A stretch of 11,554 nt of DNA from an uncultured Actinomyces sp. Lineage in GTDB: Bacteria > Actinomycetota > Actinomycetes > Actinomycetales > Actinomycetaceae. This document shows positions 5,219-11,554 of this stretch, piece by piece. The position numbers were made by a program, and so were the translations under genes. How positions within the stretch are numbered: position 1 is the stretch's first letter; every line of letters begins with the position of its first letter. The stretch spans positions 1 through 11,554 of the forward strand of contig CACYEE010000132.1 of NCBI GenBank assembly GCA_902773415.1. The letters are read 5' to 3'. A model generated the notes under the pieces. It worked only from the letters and a program-made list of their open reading frames with translations. It was not told where the DNA came from and ran no database searches.

Positions 5219-6847
5219 TCAGCCTCGCTTCGTGCGGATCTGCTCCTGGGCGTCCTCGGTTTCGACGCTCGGGTCTTCCTCGATGCCGGTGGAGATGCCT
5301 TCGGCGGCAAGGAACCGCGCCTGGAAGGCTTCCGTGGCCGCCTTGAGCTCCGCGGTGGCTTCTTCCGTCCATTTCCCGGTGGAAGCGAGCACGTCCATCA
5401 CGCCCGTGTTGCGGCGCACGTGGTCAAGCAGGCCCTTCTCGAAGTCGCGGACCTTGTTGACGGGCACCGGATCGAGGTAGCCGCCCAGGCCCGCCCACAC
5501 GGAAACGATCTGGTCTTCGACGGCGTACGGCGTGTACTGCGGCTGCTTGAGAAGCTCCATGAGGCGTTCGCCGCGGACGAGCTGCTGGCGCGTGGCCGCG
5601 TCGAGGTCGGAGGCGAACATCGCGAAGGCCGCCTGGGCGCGGTATTGGGCGAGAGTCACCTTGAGGGTGCCGGCAACCTGCTTCATCGCCTTGACCTGCG
5701 CGTCGCCGCCGACCCGGGAGACCGAGATGCCCACGTCCACGGCCGGCCGCTGGTCGGCGAGGAACAGGTCGGACTGGAGGAAGATCTGGCCGTCCGTAAT
5801 CGAAATGACGTTCGTCGGAATGTAGGCCGACACGTCGTTCGCCTTCGTCTCGATGATCGGCAGGCCCGTCATCGAACCGCCGCCAAGCTCGTCGGAGAGC
5901 TTCGCGCAGCGCTCAAGCAGGCGCGAATGCAGGTAGAACACGTCGCCGGGGTAGGCTTCGCGGCCCGGAGGGCGACGCAGAAGGAGCGACACGGCCCGGT
6001 AGGCTTCGGCCTGCTTGGAAAGATCGTCGAAGACGATGAGCACGTGCTTGCCGCCGTACATCCAATGCTGGCCGATGGCCGAACCCGTGTAGGGAGCCAG
6101 GTACTTGAAGCCGGCAGGGTCGGAGGCGGGAGCGGCCACGATCGTCGTGTACTCCAGCGCACCGGCCTCCTCCAGGGAGCCGCGCACCGAGGCGATCGTG
6201 GAGCCCTTCTGGCCGACCGCGACGTAGATGCAGCGCACCTGCCTGTTCGGGTCGCCCGACTCCCAGTTGGCCTTCTGGTTCAAGATGGTGTCGATTGCGA
6301 GGGCGGTCTTGCCGGTCTGGCGGTCGCCGATGATGAGCTGGCGCTGGCCGCGACCGATCGGAATCATCGCGTCGATTGCCTTGATGCCGGTCTGTAGGGG
6401 CTCGTGCACGGACTTTCGCATCATGACGCCGGGAGCCTGAAGCTCCAGGGCGCGCCTGCCTTCCATGCCGCCAATGGGACCCAGGCCGTCGAGCGGCTTT
6501 CCGAGCGGATCCACGGTGCGGCCGAGATAGCCGTCGCCGACGGGAACGGACAGGACCTCGCCGGTGCGGCGGACCTCCTGGCCCTCCTCGATCCTGGAGA
6601 AATCGCCGAGAATCACGACGCCGATTTCCCTCTCCTCAAGATTCATCGCCAGGCCGAGAGTGCCGTCTTCAAACTTGAGCAGCTCGTTTGCCATCGCGCC
6701 GGGCAGGCCCTCGACGCGGGCGATGCCGTCGGCGGTCACGGTGACATGGCCGACCTCTTCGCTCGCCGCCCTGGCGGGCTCGTAGGATCTGACGAAGCTG
6801 TCGAGCGCAGCCTTGATTTCCTCCGGCTGGATTTCCAGTTCAGCCAT
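5219..6847 (-). CDS. atpA: F1 ATP synthase subunit alpha
   Basis: This is the non-catalytic nucleotide-binding subunit of the F1 hexamer, 542 residues. Motifs are Walker A GDRQTGKT (174-181), the Walker B strand LIVFDDLS (270-277), and the arginine finger in SVSRVGG (Arg378), which completes the neighbouring beta catalytic site. The C-terminal tail after about residue 515 is acidic then basic (EEDPSVETED, then RTKRG) and extends past the 513-residue E. coli protein, as in other actinobacteria. The ATG at 6847 has AAGGA 7 nt upstream plus a second GGA next to the start. A 72-bp gap with a small hairpin separates it from atpH. Confidence 0.99.
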   Translation of the reverse strand: MAELEIQPEEIKAALDSFVRSYEPARAASEEVGHVTVTADGIARVEGLPGAMANELLKFEDGTLGLAMNLEEREIGVVILGDFSRIEEGQEVRRTGEVLSVPVGDGYLGRTVDPLGKPLDGLGPIGGMEGRRALELQAPGVMMRKSVHEPLQTGIKAIDAMIPIGRGQRQLIIGDRQTGKTALAIDTILNQKANWESGDPNRQVRCIYVAVGQKGSTIASVRGSLEEAGALEYTTIVAAPASDPAGFKYLAPYTGSAIGQHWMYGGKHVLIVFDDLSKQAEAYRAVSLLLRRPPGREAYPGDVFYLHSRLLERCAKLSDELGGGSMTGLPIIETKANDVSAYIPTNVISITDGQIFLQSDLFLADQRPAVDVGISVSRVGGDAQVKAMKQVAGTLKVTLAQYRAQAAFAMFASDLDAATRQQLVRGERLMELLKQPQYTPYAVEDQIVSVWAGLGGYLDPVPVNKVRDFEKGLLDHVRRNTGVMDVLASTGKWTEEATAELKAATEAFQARFLAAEGISTGIEEDPSVETEDAQEQIRTKRG

Positions 6848-6864
6848 TCCTCTTTCCTTCTGTC

Positions 6865-6880
6865 AGCGGCCTGCGCCGCT
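6865..6880 (-). other. Small intercistronic hairpin between atpH and atpA
   Basis: AGCGGC at 6865-6870 pairs with GCCGCT at 6875-6880 across a 4-nt loop, in the 72-bp atpH-atpA gap and about 9 nt upstream of the atpA ribosome-binding site. There is no T tract. It may influence mRNA processing or stability, or may simply help keep the ribosome-binding site unpaired. Confidence 0.4.
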
Positions 6881-6919
6881 CGTTGTACCGGGCAATCAGC
6901 TGTGGACGGCCCATAAGTC

Positions 6920-7732
6920 TTACTTGGTGATTTCCTCATGCACGGCGGCAAGCCTCGTTGCGAGCGTGCCGTCGATGACGTCGTTGCCGATGGCGATCCT
7001 CAGGCCCCCCAGGATCGAAGGATCGAGAGAAACATGCAGGGCGACGTCCTTGCCGTAGCGCCTTTCGAGAATCGAGACGAGCCGGGCTTCCTGTTCGGGG
7101 GTCGGCGGCAGGGCCGCAATGACCGTTGCGACGAGATGGCGGCTGCGTTCGGCCGCGAGCGCGCCGAATCGGGCGAGCGACTGGGCGAGCGTGGCATCGC
7201 CGATTCGCCTTGCCGCGTGGACCACGAGCTCGACGGTTTCGGGCGCTCCGGTGGAGAAGACGCGGCGCACGAGCGCTTCGCGGTCGGCGAAGGAGCGATG
7301 GCTGTCGGAAATCGCCATCCGCAGTTCGCGTTCGTCGCGCAAGGTCCGCATCGTGCGGTAGAGCTCGTCCTCGACGTCGGTCAGCCTGCCGGCGCGCTGG
7401 GCGCCGGCGAGAACCGTGTCGACGCCGATTTCGTCAAGGCAGGCCAGCAGGTCGCCGTCGCCGGCCCAATGCTCGCGGACGAGGCCCTTGAGCAGGTCGA
7501 GCACTTCCCCGGAAACCTTTCCGGCAAAAATGTCCGATGCGAGCCGGGTACGGTCCTCGGCGTTGCGGGCCGGATCGGTCAGCGACCGGCACACCGCCGC
7601 CGAGGAGCAAAGCGCGTCGGCCACGGCGAAAATCTCGCCGGCGAACCCGATTTCCCCCGAGGCCTTCTCGACGAGCAGCGCGTTCCAGCGCTCCTTGGCG
7701 GCCGCGAGCGCCGCCTCGCTGCTGGCACGCAT
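6920..7732 (-). CDS. atpH: F1 ATP synthase subunit delta
   Basis: Delta joins the peripheral stalk (b subunits) to the top of the F1 hexamer. At 270 residues it is the long actinobacterial form; E. coli delta has 177. The helical N-terminal part runs through about residue 180. The diagnostic C-terminal segment is GGLRIAIGNDVIDGT (242-256), matching the family pattern GG-hydrophobic-x4-D-x-x-hydrophobic-DG(S/T), with the final helix after it. The ATG at 7732 overlaps the atpF TGA by one base (TGATG), and no independent strong ribosome-binding site is evident. It is separate from atpF, unlike the mycobacterial fusion of b and delta. The stop is TAA. Confidence 0.96.
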   Translation of the reverse strand: MRASSEAALAAAKERWNALLVEKASGEIGFAGEIFAVADALCSSAAVCRSLTDPARNAEDRTRLASDIFAGKVSGEVLDLLKGLVREHWAGDGDLLACLDEIGVDTVLAGAQRAGRLTDVEDELYRTMRTLRDERELRMAISDSHRSFADREALVRRVFSTGAPETVELVVHAARRIGDATLAQSLARFGALAAERSRHLVATVIAALPPTPEQEARLVSILERRYGKDVALHVSLDPSILGGLRIAIGNDVIDGTLATRLAAVHEEITK

Positions 7733-8292
7733 CAGGCCCCACCGTTCACTTTCGCGGCAGTGGAGGCTTCGAGTTCGTCAAGGAAGGCATCGACGACCCT
7801 GCGCGAAATGTTCTCGTCGACCGCTTGGGCGCCGACGATGCGCGAGGCGAGCTCCGAAGCGAGCGAGCCGACTTCGGATTGCAGGGAGCGCCGGGCCGTT
7901 TCCGTGTCCGCCGCGATTTGCCGCCCGGCGGCTTCCAGGATGCGGCCGCGTTCGGCAGTCGCGTCCTTGTGGGCGTCCGCGACGATTTCCGCCGCGTTCG
8001 CCCGTGCCCTGTCGATGAGGTCGGCGGCTTCGCGCAGGGCTGCATTGCGCTCGTCCTCAAGCCTGGCGCGTTCGGCGTCGACCTCCTGACGTGCGAGGTC
8101 CGCGGCGCGCAGGCCCTCGTCGATTCTCTGGCCGCGCTCGTCGAGAACCCGCATGAACGTGGGCCATGCGAGCTTGTAGACGGCCACGAAGATAATCGCG
8201 AAGGAGACCGTGCCCCAGATGAGGTCGGCGATCTCCGGCAGGAAGGGATTCTTCGCCTCCTGCGCCATCAGGGTCTCAAGCACGATCCGCAT
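7732..8292 (-). CDS. atpF: Fo ATP synthase subunit b
   Basis: This is the peripheral-stalk subunit, 186 residues. A single N-terminal membrane helix spans about residues 20-45 (PEIADLIWGTVSFAIIFVAV), followed by a long, highly charged, Ala-rich coiled coil (50-150) with Arg, Glu and Asp in heptad-like spacing, as in all b subunits. ATG 8292 lies 5 nt after the atpE stop but has no clear ribosome-binding site. An in-frame ATG at 8268 (protein beginning MAQEAKNPFLPE) is an alternative and would remove 8 residues. The stop overlaps the atpH start. Confidence 0.95.
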   Translation of the reverse strand: MRIVLETLMAQEAKNPFLPEIADLIWGTVSFAIIFVAVYKLAWPTFMRVLDERGQRIDEGLRAADLARQEVDAERARLEDERNAALREAADLIDRARANAAEIVADAHKDATAERGRILEAAGRQIAADTETARRSLQSEVGSLASELASRIVGAQAVDENISRRVVDAFLDELEASTAAKVNGGA

Positions 8293-8297
8293 CGCGA

Positions 8298-8501
8298 TCA
8301 GAGAACGAGGCCCGCCACGAGGCCGAGGAGGCCAAGGGCTTCGGCGAAGGCCATCGAGAGGAACATGTTCGTGCGAAGCTGGCCGGCGACATCGGGCTGG
8401 CGAGCGGTGGCGTCCTGATTGTGGCTGCCGATAATGCCGATGCCGATGCCCGGGCCGAGGGTGGCAAGGCCGTATCCGATGGTCGCGATGCTTCCGGTCA
8501 T
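8298..8501 (-). CDS. atpE: Fo ATP synthase subunit c
   Basis: This is the ring-forming proteolipid, 67 residues and two membrane helices. Helix 1 carries the glycine-rich run GYGLATLGPGIGIGIIG (9-25), the polar loop contains ARQP (33-36), and helix 2 contains the ion-binding carboxylate Glu54 in SMAFAEALGLLG. Glu54 is followed by Ala rather than the Ser/Thr typical of sodium-binding rings, so proton coupling is expected. The ATG at 8501 has AAGGA about 9 nt upstream within an A/T-rich leader. The stop lies 5 nt before the atpF start. Confidence 0.98.
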   Translation of the reverse strand: MTGSIATIGYGLATLGPGIGIGIIGSHNQDATARQPDVAGQLRTNMFLSMAFAEALGLLGLVAGLVL

Positions 8502-8510
8502 GATGGGTGA

Positions 8511-8543
8511 TCCTTTCGGTTTCTTTTGCTGAAAAATGGGAAA
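8511..8543 (-). promoter_or_regulatory. A/T-rich translation leader of atpE
   Basis: About 21 of these 33 bases are A or T, in a region that is otherwise mostly G and C. On the minus strand a T run (CATTTTTC) and A runs (CAAAAG, GAAAC, GAAAGGA) precede the atpE ribosome-binding site. This resembles the unstructured A/U-rich enhancer upstream of E. coli atpE, which raises c-subunit synthesis. The role here is inferred by analogy. Confidence 0.5.
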
Positions 8544-8547
8544 GCCG

Positions 8548-9360
8548 TCAGTGCTCGGCGATGGAAAGCTGAATGTAGACAGCCGTCAGCAGCGTGAAGA
8601 TGTAGGCCTGCAAGGCGGCGATGAAGGCCTCGAACGCGGTGAAGACGATGCCGCCGAGGAGGGTCAGCGAGCCGAGAGCCGCCATTGCGCCGCCCAGTTC
8701 GACGACGAGGTACTGGGTGCCGACGAAGCAGACGACGAGAAGAAGATGGCCCGACATCATGTTCGCCAGAAGTCGCACGGTCAGCGTGACGGGCCTGAGA
8801 ACGAAGGTCGACAGCGCCTCGATCGGGGTGATGAGCACGTACATGAACGGCGGGACGCCGGAGGGGAAAAGCTGGTCGCGGAAAAAACCGCCAAAGCCGT
8901 GCTCCCTGACGCCCGCGACGATGAAGGCGACGTATGCGACGACGGCGAAAACCAGCGGCATTCCGACGATCGACGTGCCGGCGATCTGAAGGCCCGGGAC
9001 GATGCCCGTGATGTTCATGAACAGGATTCCGAGGAAGATCGTGGCGAGAAGACCCTGGTAGTCCCTGGCCTTGTCCCCCAGAATCTCCTCGCCGATGTTC
9101 TTCCGGGAAAAGTCGAGAAGGAACTCCATTGCCGCCTGGGCGCGGCCGGGAACGAGCTTGGCGCGCCTGGAATAAAGGAACAGGAGCAGCACGAGGACGA
9201 AGGTCGCGACAAGGCGGACCATGACGATGCGGTTGATCTCGAAAGGAGTTCCGGCAAAAAGAAAAGCCTCGGGATAGAAGTTCTCGTTGAAGTCGGGAGA
9301 CGGGAAGCCGTCGCCTCCCATCACGAGGCCCGAGGCGAACGCAGCAAGCGGAATAGACAA
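8548..9360 (-). CDS. atpB: Fo ATP synthase subunit a
   Basis: Subunit a forms the proton half-channels against the c-ring. The frame is open far upstream, so the start matters. TTG at 9360 is chosen because GGAG lies 8 nt before it, giving 270 residues that start MSIPLAAFASGLV. An ATG at 9321 (MGGDGFPSPDF, 257 residues) lacks a ribosome-binding site but cannot be excluded. Hydrophobic segments lie near 45-63, 104-123, 131-150, 171-190, 204-222 and 231-262. The conserved VRLLANMMSGH (195-205) contains the essential Arg196, and LQAYIFTLLTAVYIQ (250-264) contains the conserved Gln251. The N-terminal LFAGTPFEINRI is typical of actinobacterial subunit a. Confidence 0.95.
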   Translation of the reverse strand: MSIPLAAFASGLVMGGDGFPSPDFNENFYPEAFLFAGTPFEINRIVMVRLVATFVLVLLLFLYSRRAKLVPGRAQAAMEFLLDFSRKNIGEEILGDKARDYQGLLATIFLGILFMNITGIVPGLQIAGTSIVGMPLVFAVVAYVAFIVAGVREHGFGGFFRDQLFPSGVPPFMYVLITPIEALSTFVLRPVTLTVRLLANMMSGHLLLVVCFVGTQYLVVELGGAMAALGSLTLLGGIVFTAFEAFIAALQAYIFTLLTAVYIQLSIAEH

Positions 9361-9396
9361 TTGACGCTCTCCAGACAATACGGCAGTTGCTTCGCA

Positions 9397-9414
9397 TGGC
9401 GCAATCGTGCGCCA
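9397..9414 (-). other. Leader hairpin upstream of atpB
   Basis: A perfect 7-bp inverted repeat, TGGCGCA (9397-9403) and TGCGCCA (9408-9414), encloses a 4-nt loop. It lies between a possible -10 box (9429-9434) and the atpB ribosome-binding site. If transcription starts near 9422, it would form the 5' end of the operon mRNA and could stabilise it. There is no T tract. Confidence 0.5.
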
Positions 9415-9428
9415 CGTCGACCCAGCCA

Positions 9429-9434
9429 ATCTTA
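9429..9434 (-). promoter_or_regulatory. Possible -10 box of the ATP synthase operon
   Basis: On the minus strand TAAGAT fits the TANNNT pattern, 68 nt upstream of the atpB TTG, within the largest gap of the gene cluster (196 bp). It is the same hexamer found before the hydrolase. No convincing -35 element is visible 16-18 bp upstream. The region from 9435 to 9556 holds nothing else recognisable beyond a short CGACG/CGTCG inverted repeat near 9515-9531. Confidence 0.3.
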
Positions 9435-9556
9435 ACCCCAAAAGCCGAATCGCGAAACCCCCTTCGTCTCCCTTGCGCCATTGCCCGCGGACCCTCCCGC
9501 ATCCGACTCCTGTCCGACGGCGCACGGCGTCGCCCCACAACCACGCCCTGTCCCGC

Positions 9557-10009
9557 TCATCCCGGCCTTTCCTCGATATCGAGAGACACGGGCGTGCGCA
9601 CCACGACAAACGCATCGATCGCAAGGGACAGCACCACGCCCGCGCCCAGCCCCGAGGCCGCCCAGGCAACCGGCCTGAAGGAATAGGCGCCGGCATCGAC
9701 CACGCCAAAAAGCGACACGCCGGAAAGCGCAAGAAACAGCACCGCGATCTTGCCCGCATACGCGCCGCCAACCGCGGCCGCGCCCCCGCCCGAACGCTCG
9801 CACACGCCCGCCGTCGCCCAGACCGACCCCAGCGACAAGGCGACCCCGAACACGAAAGCGAGGCCCGCCCAGCCCCGCCCCGCAGCCGCGGCCACCGCAA
9901 GCGCCAGCACCGAGGCGGCCAGATGCCCACGCGCATTCGCCCGCCGAATCCGGGCAAACAGAACCTCCGCCCGAACCGGGCGGGCCGGCCGGCGCCACCC
10001 GCGCCTCAC
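9557..10009 (-). CDS. AtpI-like ATP synthase accessory membrane protein
   Basis: This is a 150-residue protein with an Arg-rich cytoplasmic N-terminus (1-27) and four predicted membrane helices near 29-45, 49-68, 83-104 and 113-137. The size, four-helix layout and place just before atpB match the AtpI / 'ATP synthase protein I' family, which helps assemble the c-ring in several bacteria. Sequence conservation in this family is low, so the call rests on topology and synteny, including the same slot in mycobacteria. The start is GTG at 10009, overlapping the wecA stop as GTGA, so translation is coupled. A lysine in the third helix (Lys87) is noteworthy for a membrane segment. A 196-bp gap separates it from atpB. 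Confidence 0.8.
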   Translation of the reverse strand: MRRGWRRPARPVRAEVLFARIRRANARGHLAASVLALAVAAAAGRGWAGLAFVFGVALSLGSVWATAGVCERSGGGAAAVGGAYAGKIAVLFLALSGVSLFGVVDAGAYSFRPVAWAASGLGAGVVLSLAIDAFVVVRTPVSLDIEERPG

Positions 10010-11151
10010 TCCGACACCCCCGCAGGCTGCGCCGCCGCGTACCGCGCGCGACGCTCCGCCTCACGCATGCACGCATTCCGCGTGAGACATGTCACTCCAA
10101 ACGCGACGCCGCATGCCGCGAGAAAACCCGCACCCACCGTCGCCGCCGGAAGAACGACAAGCGCCACCCACGCGAAGGACGCGATCGCCGCCCACATGTA
10201 CAGGACAAGCACCGCTCTCGCATGCGAAAAGCCAAGACGCAGCAGACGATGATGCAGATGCCCCGCATCGGCATGGAAAGGCGAATAGCCCCGCGCCGTG
10301 CGCCGTACCACGGCCCAGACGAAATCCGTGAGCGGAAGAAGAATCACGGCGAAGGGAACCAGAAGCGGCATCCACGTCGGAAGGGCATACCCCAGCTCCG
10401 TGTTGACCGGATCGATCTGCCCCGTCACCTGAATGGCGGCGCCCGCAATGACGGTACCCAGCATGAGAGCCCCGGAATCGCCCATGAAAATCCGGGCCGG
10501 ATTGAAATTGTGGGGAAGAAAACCCACGCACGCGCCCGCAAGCGGAGCCGTCATCGCGCAGGCCACCGACGTGAAATCCCCGGGAGACGCATTCCGGGTC
10601 AGCATGTAGGAGTACAGGAAAAAGGCCGCGCCCGCAATCGCAAGCATCCCCGCGGCAAGCCCGTCAAGGCCATCCATGAAATTCACCGCATTGGCCACCA
10701 CGACCACCGCCAGCACCGTCACGAACAGCGTCATGCGGCTCGAACCGACCGTCAGACCCATGAAGGGCACGGACGACAGCGTGACGCCCTGCCAGGCCAT
10801 GACGCCGGCGGCAAGAACCTCCCCGCCCAGCTTCGCATACCAGACAAGCTCGACAATATCGTCGATCACCCCGACGGCGCACATCACCCCCGCCCCCATC
10901 AGCACGCCCCACGCGCCGCTGCCCGGCGCAAGCACGCGCGACAGATAGGGAATCTGGGACGCGAGCACATACGCCACGACCATGCCGAGATAGATCGCCA
11001 CGCCGCCCATGCGAGGCGTCGGCATCGTATGCACGTCACGGTCGCGCACCTGGTTCACCGCGCCCAGCGCAAGGGCAAGACGCAGCACGACAGGCACAAG
11101 AAGATACGTGACTGCCGCCGCCACGATCGCCATGAGAATATAGACCCGCAC
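10006..11151 (-). CDS. wecA: Undecaprenyl-phosphate glycosyl-1-phosphate transferase (WecA/TagO-like)
   Basis: This polytopic membrane enzyme transfers a sugar-1-phosphate, probably GlcNAc-1-P from UDP-GlcNAc, to a polyprenyl phosphate, the first step of cell-wall glycopolymer assembly. It is 381 residues with about 10-11 hydrophobic helices. Motifs are VHTMPTPRMGG (40-50), GVIDD (94-98), NFMDGLDGLA (157-166), MGDSG (223-227) and the cytoplasmic HADAGHLHHRLL (293-304). The His-rich motif places it with WecA/TagO rather than MraY. The start chosen is GTG 11151, because AAGGAG lies 6 nt upstream and the family begins M-R-V-Y; an ATG at 11208 would add 19 atypical residues and has a poor ribosome-binding site. 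It lies 61 bp after the Sua5 gene and overlaps the AtpI-like gene. Arabinogalactan, teichoic acid or another polymer cannot be chosen from this window. Confidence 0.93.
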   Translation of the reverse strand: MRVYILMAIVAAAVTYLLVPVVLRLALALGAVNQVRDRDVHTMPTPRMGGVAIYLGMVVAYVLASQIPYLSRVLAPGSGAWGVLMGAGVMCAVGVIDDIVELVWYAKLGGEVLAAGVMAWQGVTLSSVPFMGLTVGSSRMTLFVTVLAVVVVANAVNFMDGLDGLAAGMLAIAGAAFFLYSYMLTRNASPGDFTSVACAMTAPLAGACVGFLPHNFNPARIFMGDSGALMLGTVIAGAAIQVTGQIDPVNTELGYALPTWMPLLVPFAVILLPLTDFVWAVVRRTARGYSPFHADAGHLHHRLLRLGFSHARAVLVLYMWAAIASFAWVALVVLPAATVGAGFLAACGVAFGVTCLTRNACMREAERRARYAAAQPAGVSE

Positions 11152-11212
11152 TGCTCGCTCCTTCCTCGCGCGCAGGAACCCCCGGCCATCGGCCGGAACG
11201 GACGGCATGGCC

Positions 11213-11554
11213 TCAGACTACCGTCGAGACAACCTTGCGCACCTCAGTATCGCCAACCGCACCGATTCGGACGATCCTCGCCTCCTGCCCGTCCGCGTTC
11301 GCGTCGAGCGCGACAATCGTCGAGGGCACGCCGCCGGGAACCTCCCCCGCGTCGAGATAGCAGGCGACCTTCTCCCCCAGCATGGCCTCGGCCTGGGCGG
11401 AGGTGCGGGCGGCGGGGCGCCCGGCGAGGTTGGCCGAGGAGACGGCGAGCGGCCCGGCCGCCTCAAGCAGGGCGAGGGCGCACGGATGGTCCGGCATCCG
11501 AAGCGCAACCGTGCCGTTCGTTTCGCCCAGGTCCCAGCCCAGGCCTTCGCGCGC
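11213..11554 (-). CDS. Threonylcarbamoyl-AMP synthase (Sua5/YrdC family), C-terminal part
   Basis: These are the last 113 residues of a YrdC-fold enzyme; the 5' part lies beyond the window. The family makes threonylcarbamoyl-AMP from threonine, bicarbonate and ATP for the t6A37 modification of tRNAs that read ANN codons. Family sequences visible are TNGTVALRMPDHP near the start, GPLAVSSANLAGRPAA, YLDAGEVPGGVPSTIVAL and a final VRIGAV element. The protein stops soon after the YrdC domain, so it appears to lack the extra C-terminal Sua5 domain and is closer to the TsaC type. Its place upstream of wecA and the AtpI-like gene mirrors the mycobacterial order. The 61-bp gap to wecA contains a CCGGCC/GGCCGG hairpin (11182-11196) and the wecA ribosome-binding site. 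Confidence 0.95.
   Translation of the reverse strand, partial: AREGLGWDLGETNGTVALRMPDHPCALALLEAAGPLAVSSANLAGRPAARTSAQAEAMLGEKVACYLDAGEVPGGVPSTIVALDANADGQEARIVRIGAVGDTEVRKVVSTVV

Noticed and set aside
8548..9957. An AtpI-AtpB fusion, because the atpB frame is open to 9957
   Set aside because: The upstream part is Arg/Trp/Cys-rich and out of frame with the AtpI-like gene; family similarity begins only at about 9360, where a ribosome-binding site is present.
11182..11196. Intrinsic terminator between the Sua5 gene and wecA
   Set aside because: The CCGGCC/GGCCGG stem is short and has no T tract on the minus strand; the gap is only 61 bp and contains the wecA ribosome-binding site.

Overview
The window is about 11.5 kb of GC-rich DNA from an actinobacterium. 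Almost all of it is read from the minus strand. It carries a complete F1Fo ATP synthase operon in the order atpB-atpE-atpF-atpH-atpA-atpG-atpD-atpC. Upstream are a Sua5/YrdC-type threonylcarbamoyl-AMP synthase (cut by the window edge), a WecA/TagO-type glycosyl-1-phosphate transferase and an AtpI-like membrane protein. Downstream are nucS (mismatch-specific endonuclease) and a small zinc-ribbon protein. The Sua5-WecA-AtpI-atp order matches mycobacteria, and NucS plus the zinc-ribbon protein are actinobacterial hallmarks. Separate atpF and atpH genes argue against the Mycobacteriales, where these are fused. A very short epsilon subunit followed by nucS suggests an Actinomycetaceae- or Bifidobacteriaceae-like organism, but the genus is not determined.

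Layout, left to right: 1-90 is the C-terminal tail of a plus-strand protein rich in Gln, Pro and Asn. 91-516 is a non-coding stretch between convergent genes, with an intrinsic terminator and several REP-like palindromes. 517-1329 is an alpha/beta hydrolase (minus), possibly translated from a leaderless mRNA. 1391-1493 is a palindromic repeat array with a 35-bp period. 1494-2473 holds the zinc-ribbon gene and nucS. 2557-9360 is the ATP synthase operon. 9361-9556 is a leader region with a possible promoter and a hairpin. 9557-11554 holds the AtpI-like gene, wecA and the Sua5 fragment.

The genes are tightly packed. Three junctions share the 1-bp TGATG stop/start overlap (atpF/atpH, atpD/atpC, nucS/zinc ribbon) and wecA/AtpI overlap as GTGA, which implies translational coupling. 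atpE alone has an A/T-rich leader, which fits the need for many c subunits. Hairpins occupy the atpH-atpA and atpC-nucS gaps and could shape mRNA stability or expression ratios.

I see no phage, CRISPR, toxin-antitoxin or defence cassette and no transposase. The gene content is conserved housekeeping. The less ordinary parts are the two non-coding regions flanking the hydrolase, both enriched for a GGGGAC/GTCCCC core, and the epsilon subunit that lacks its C-terminal domain.
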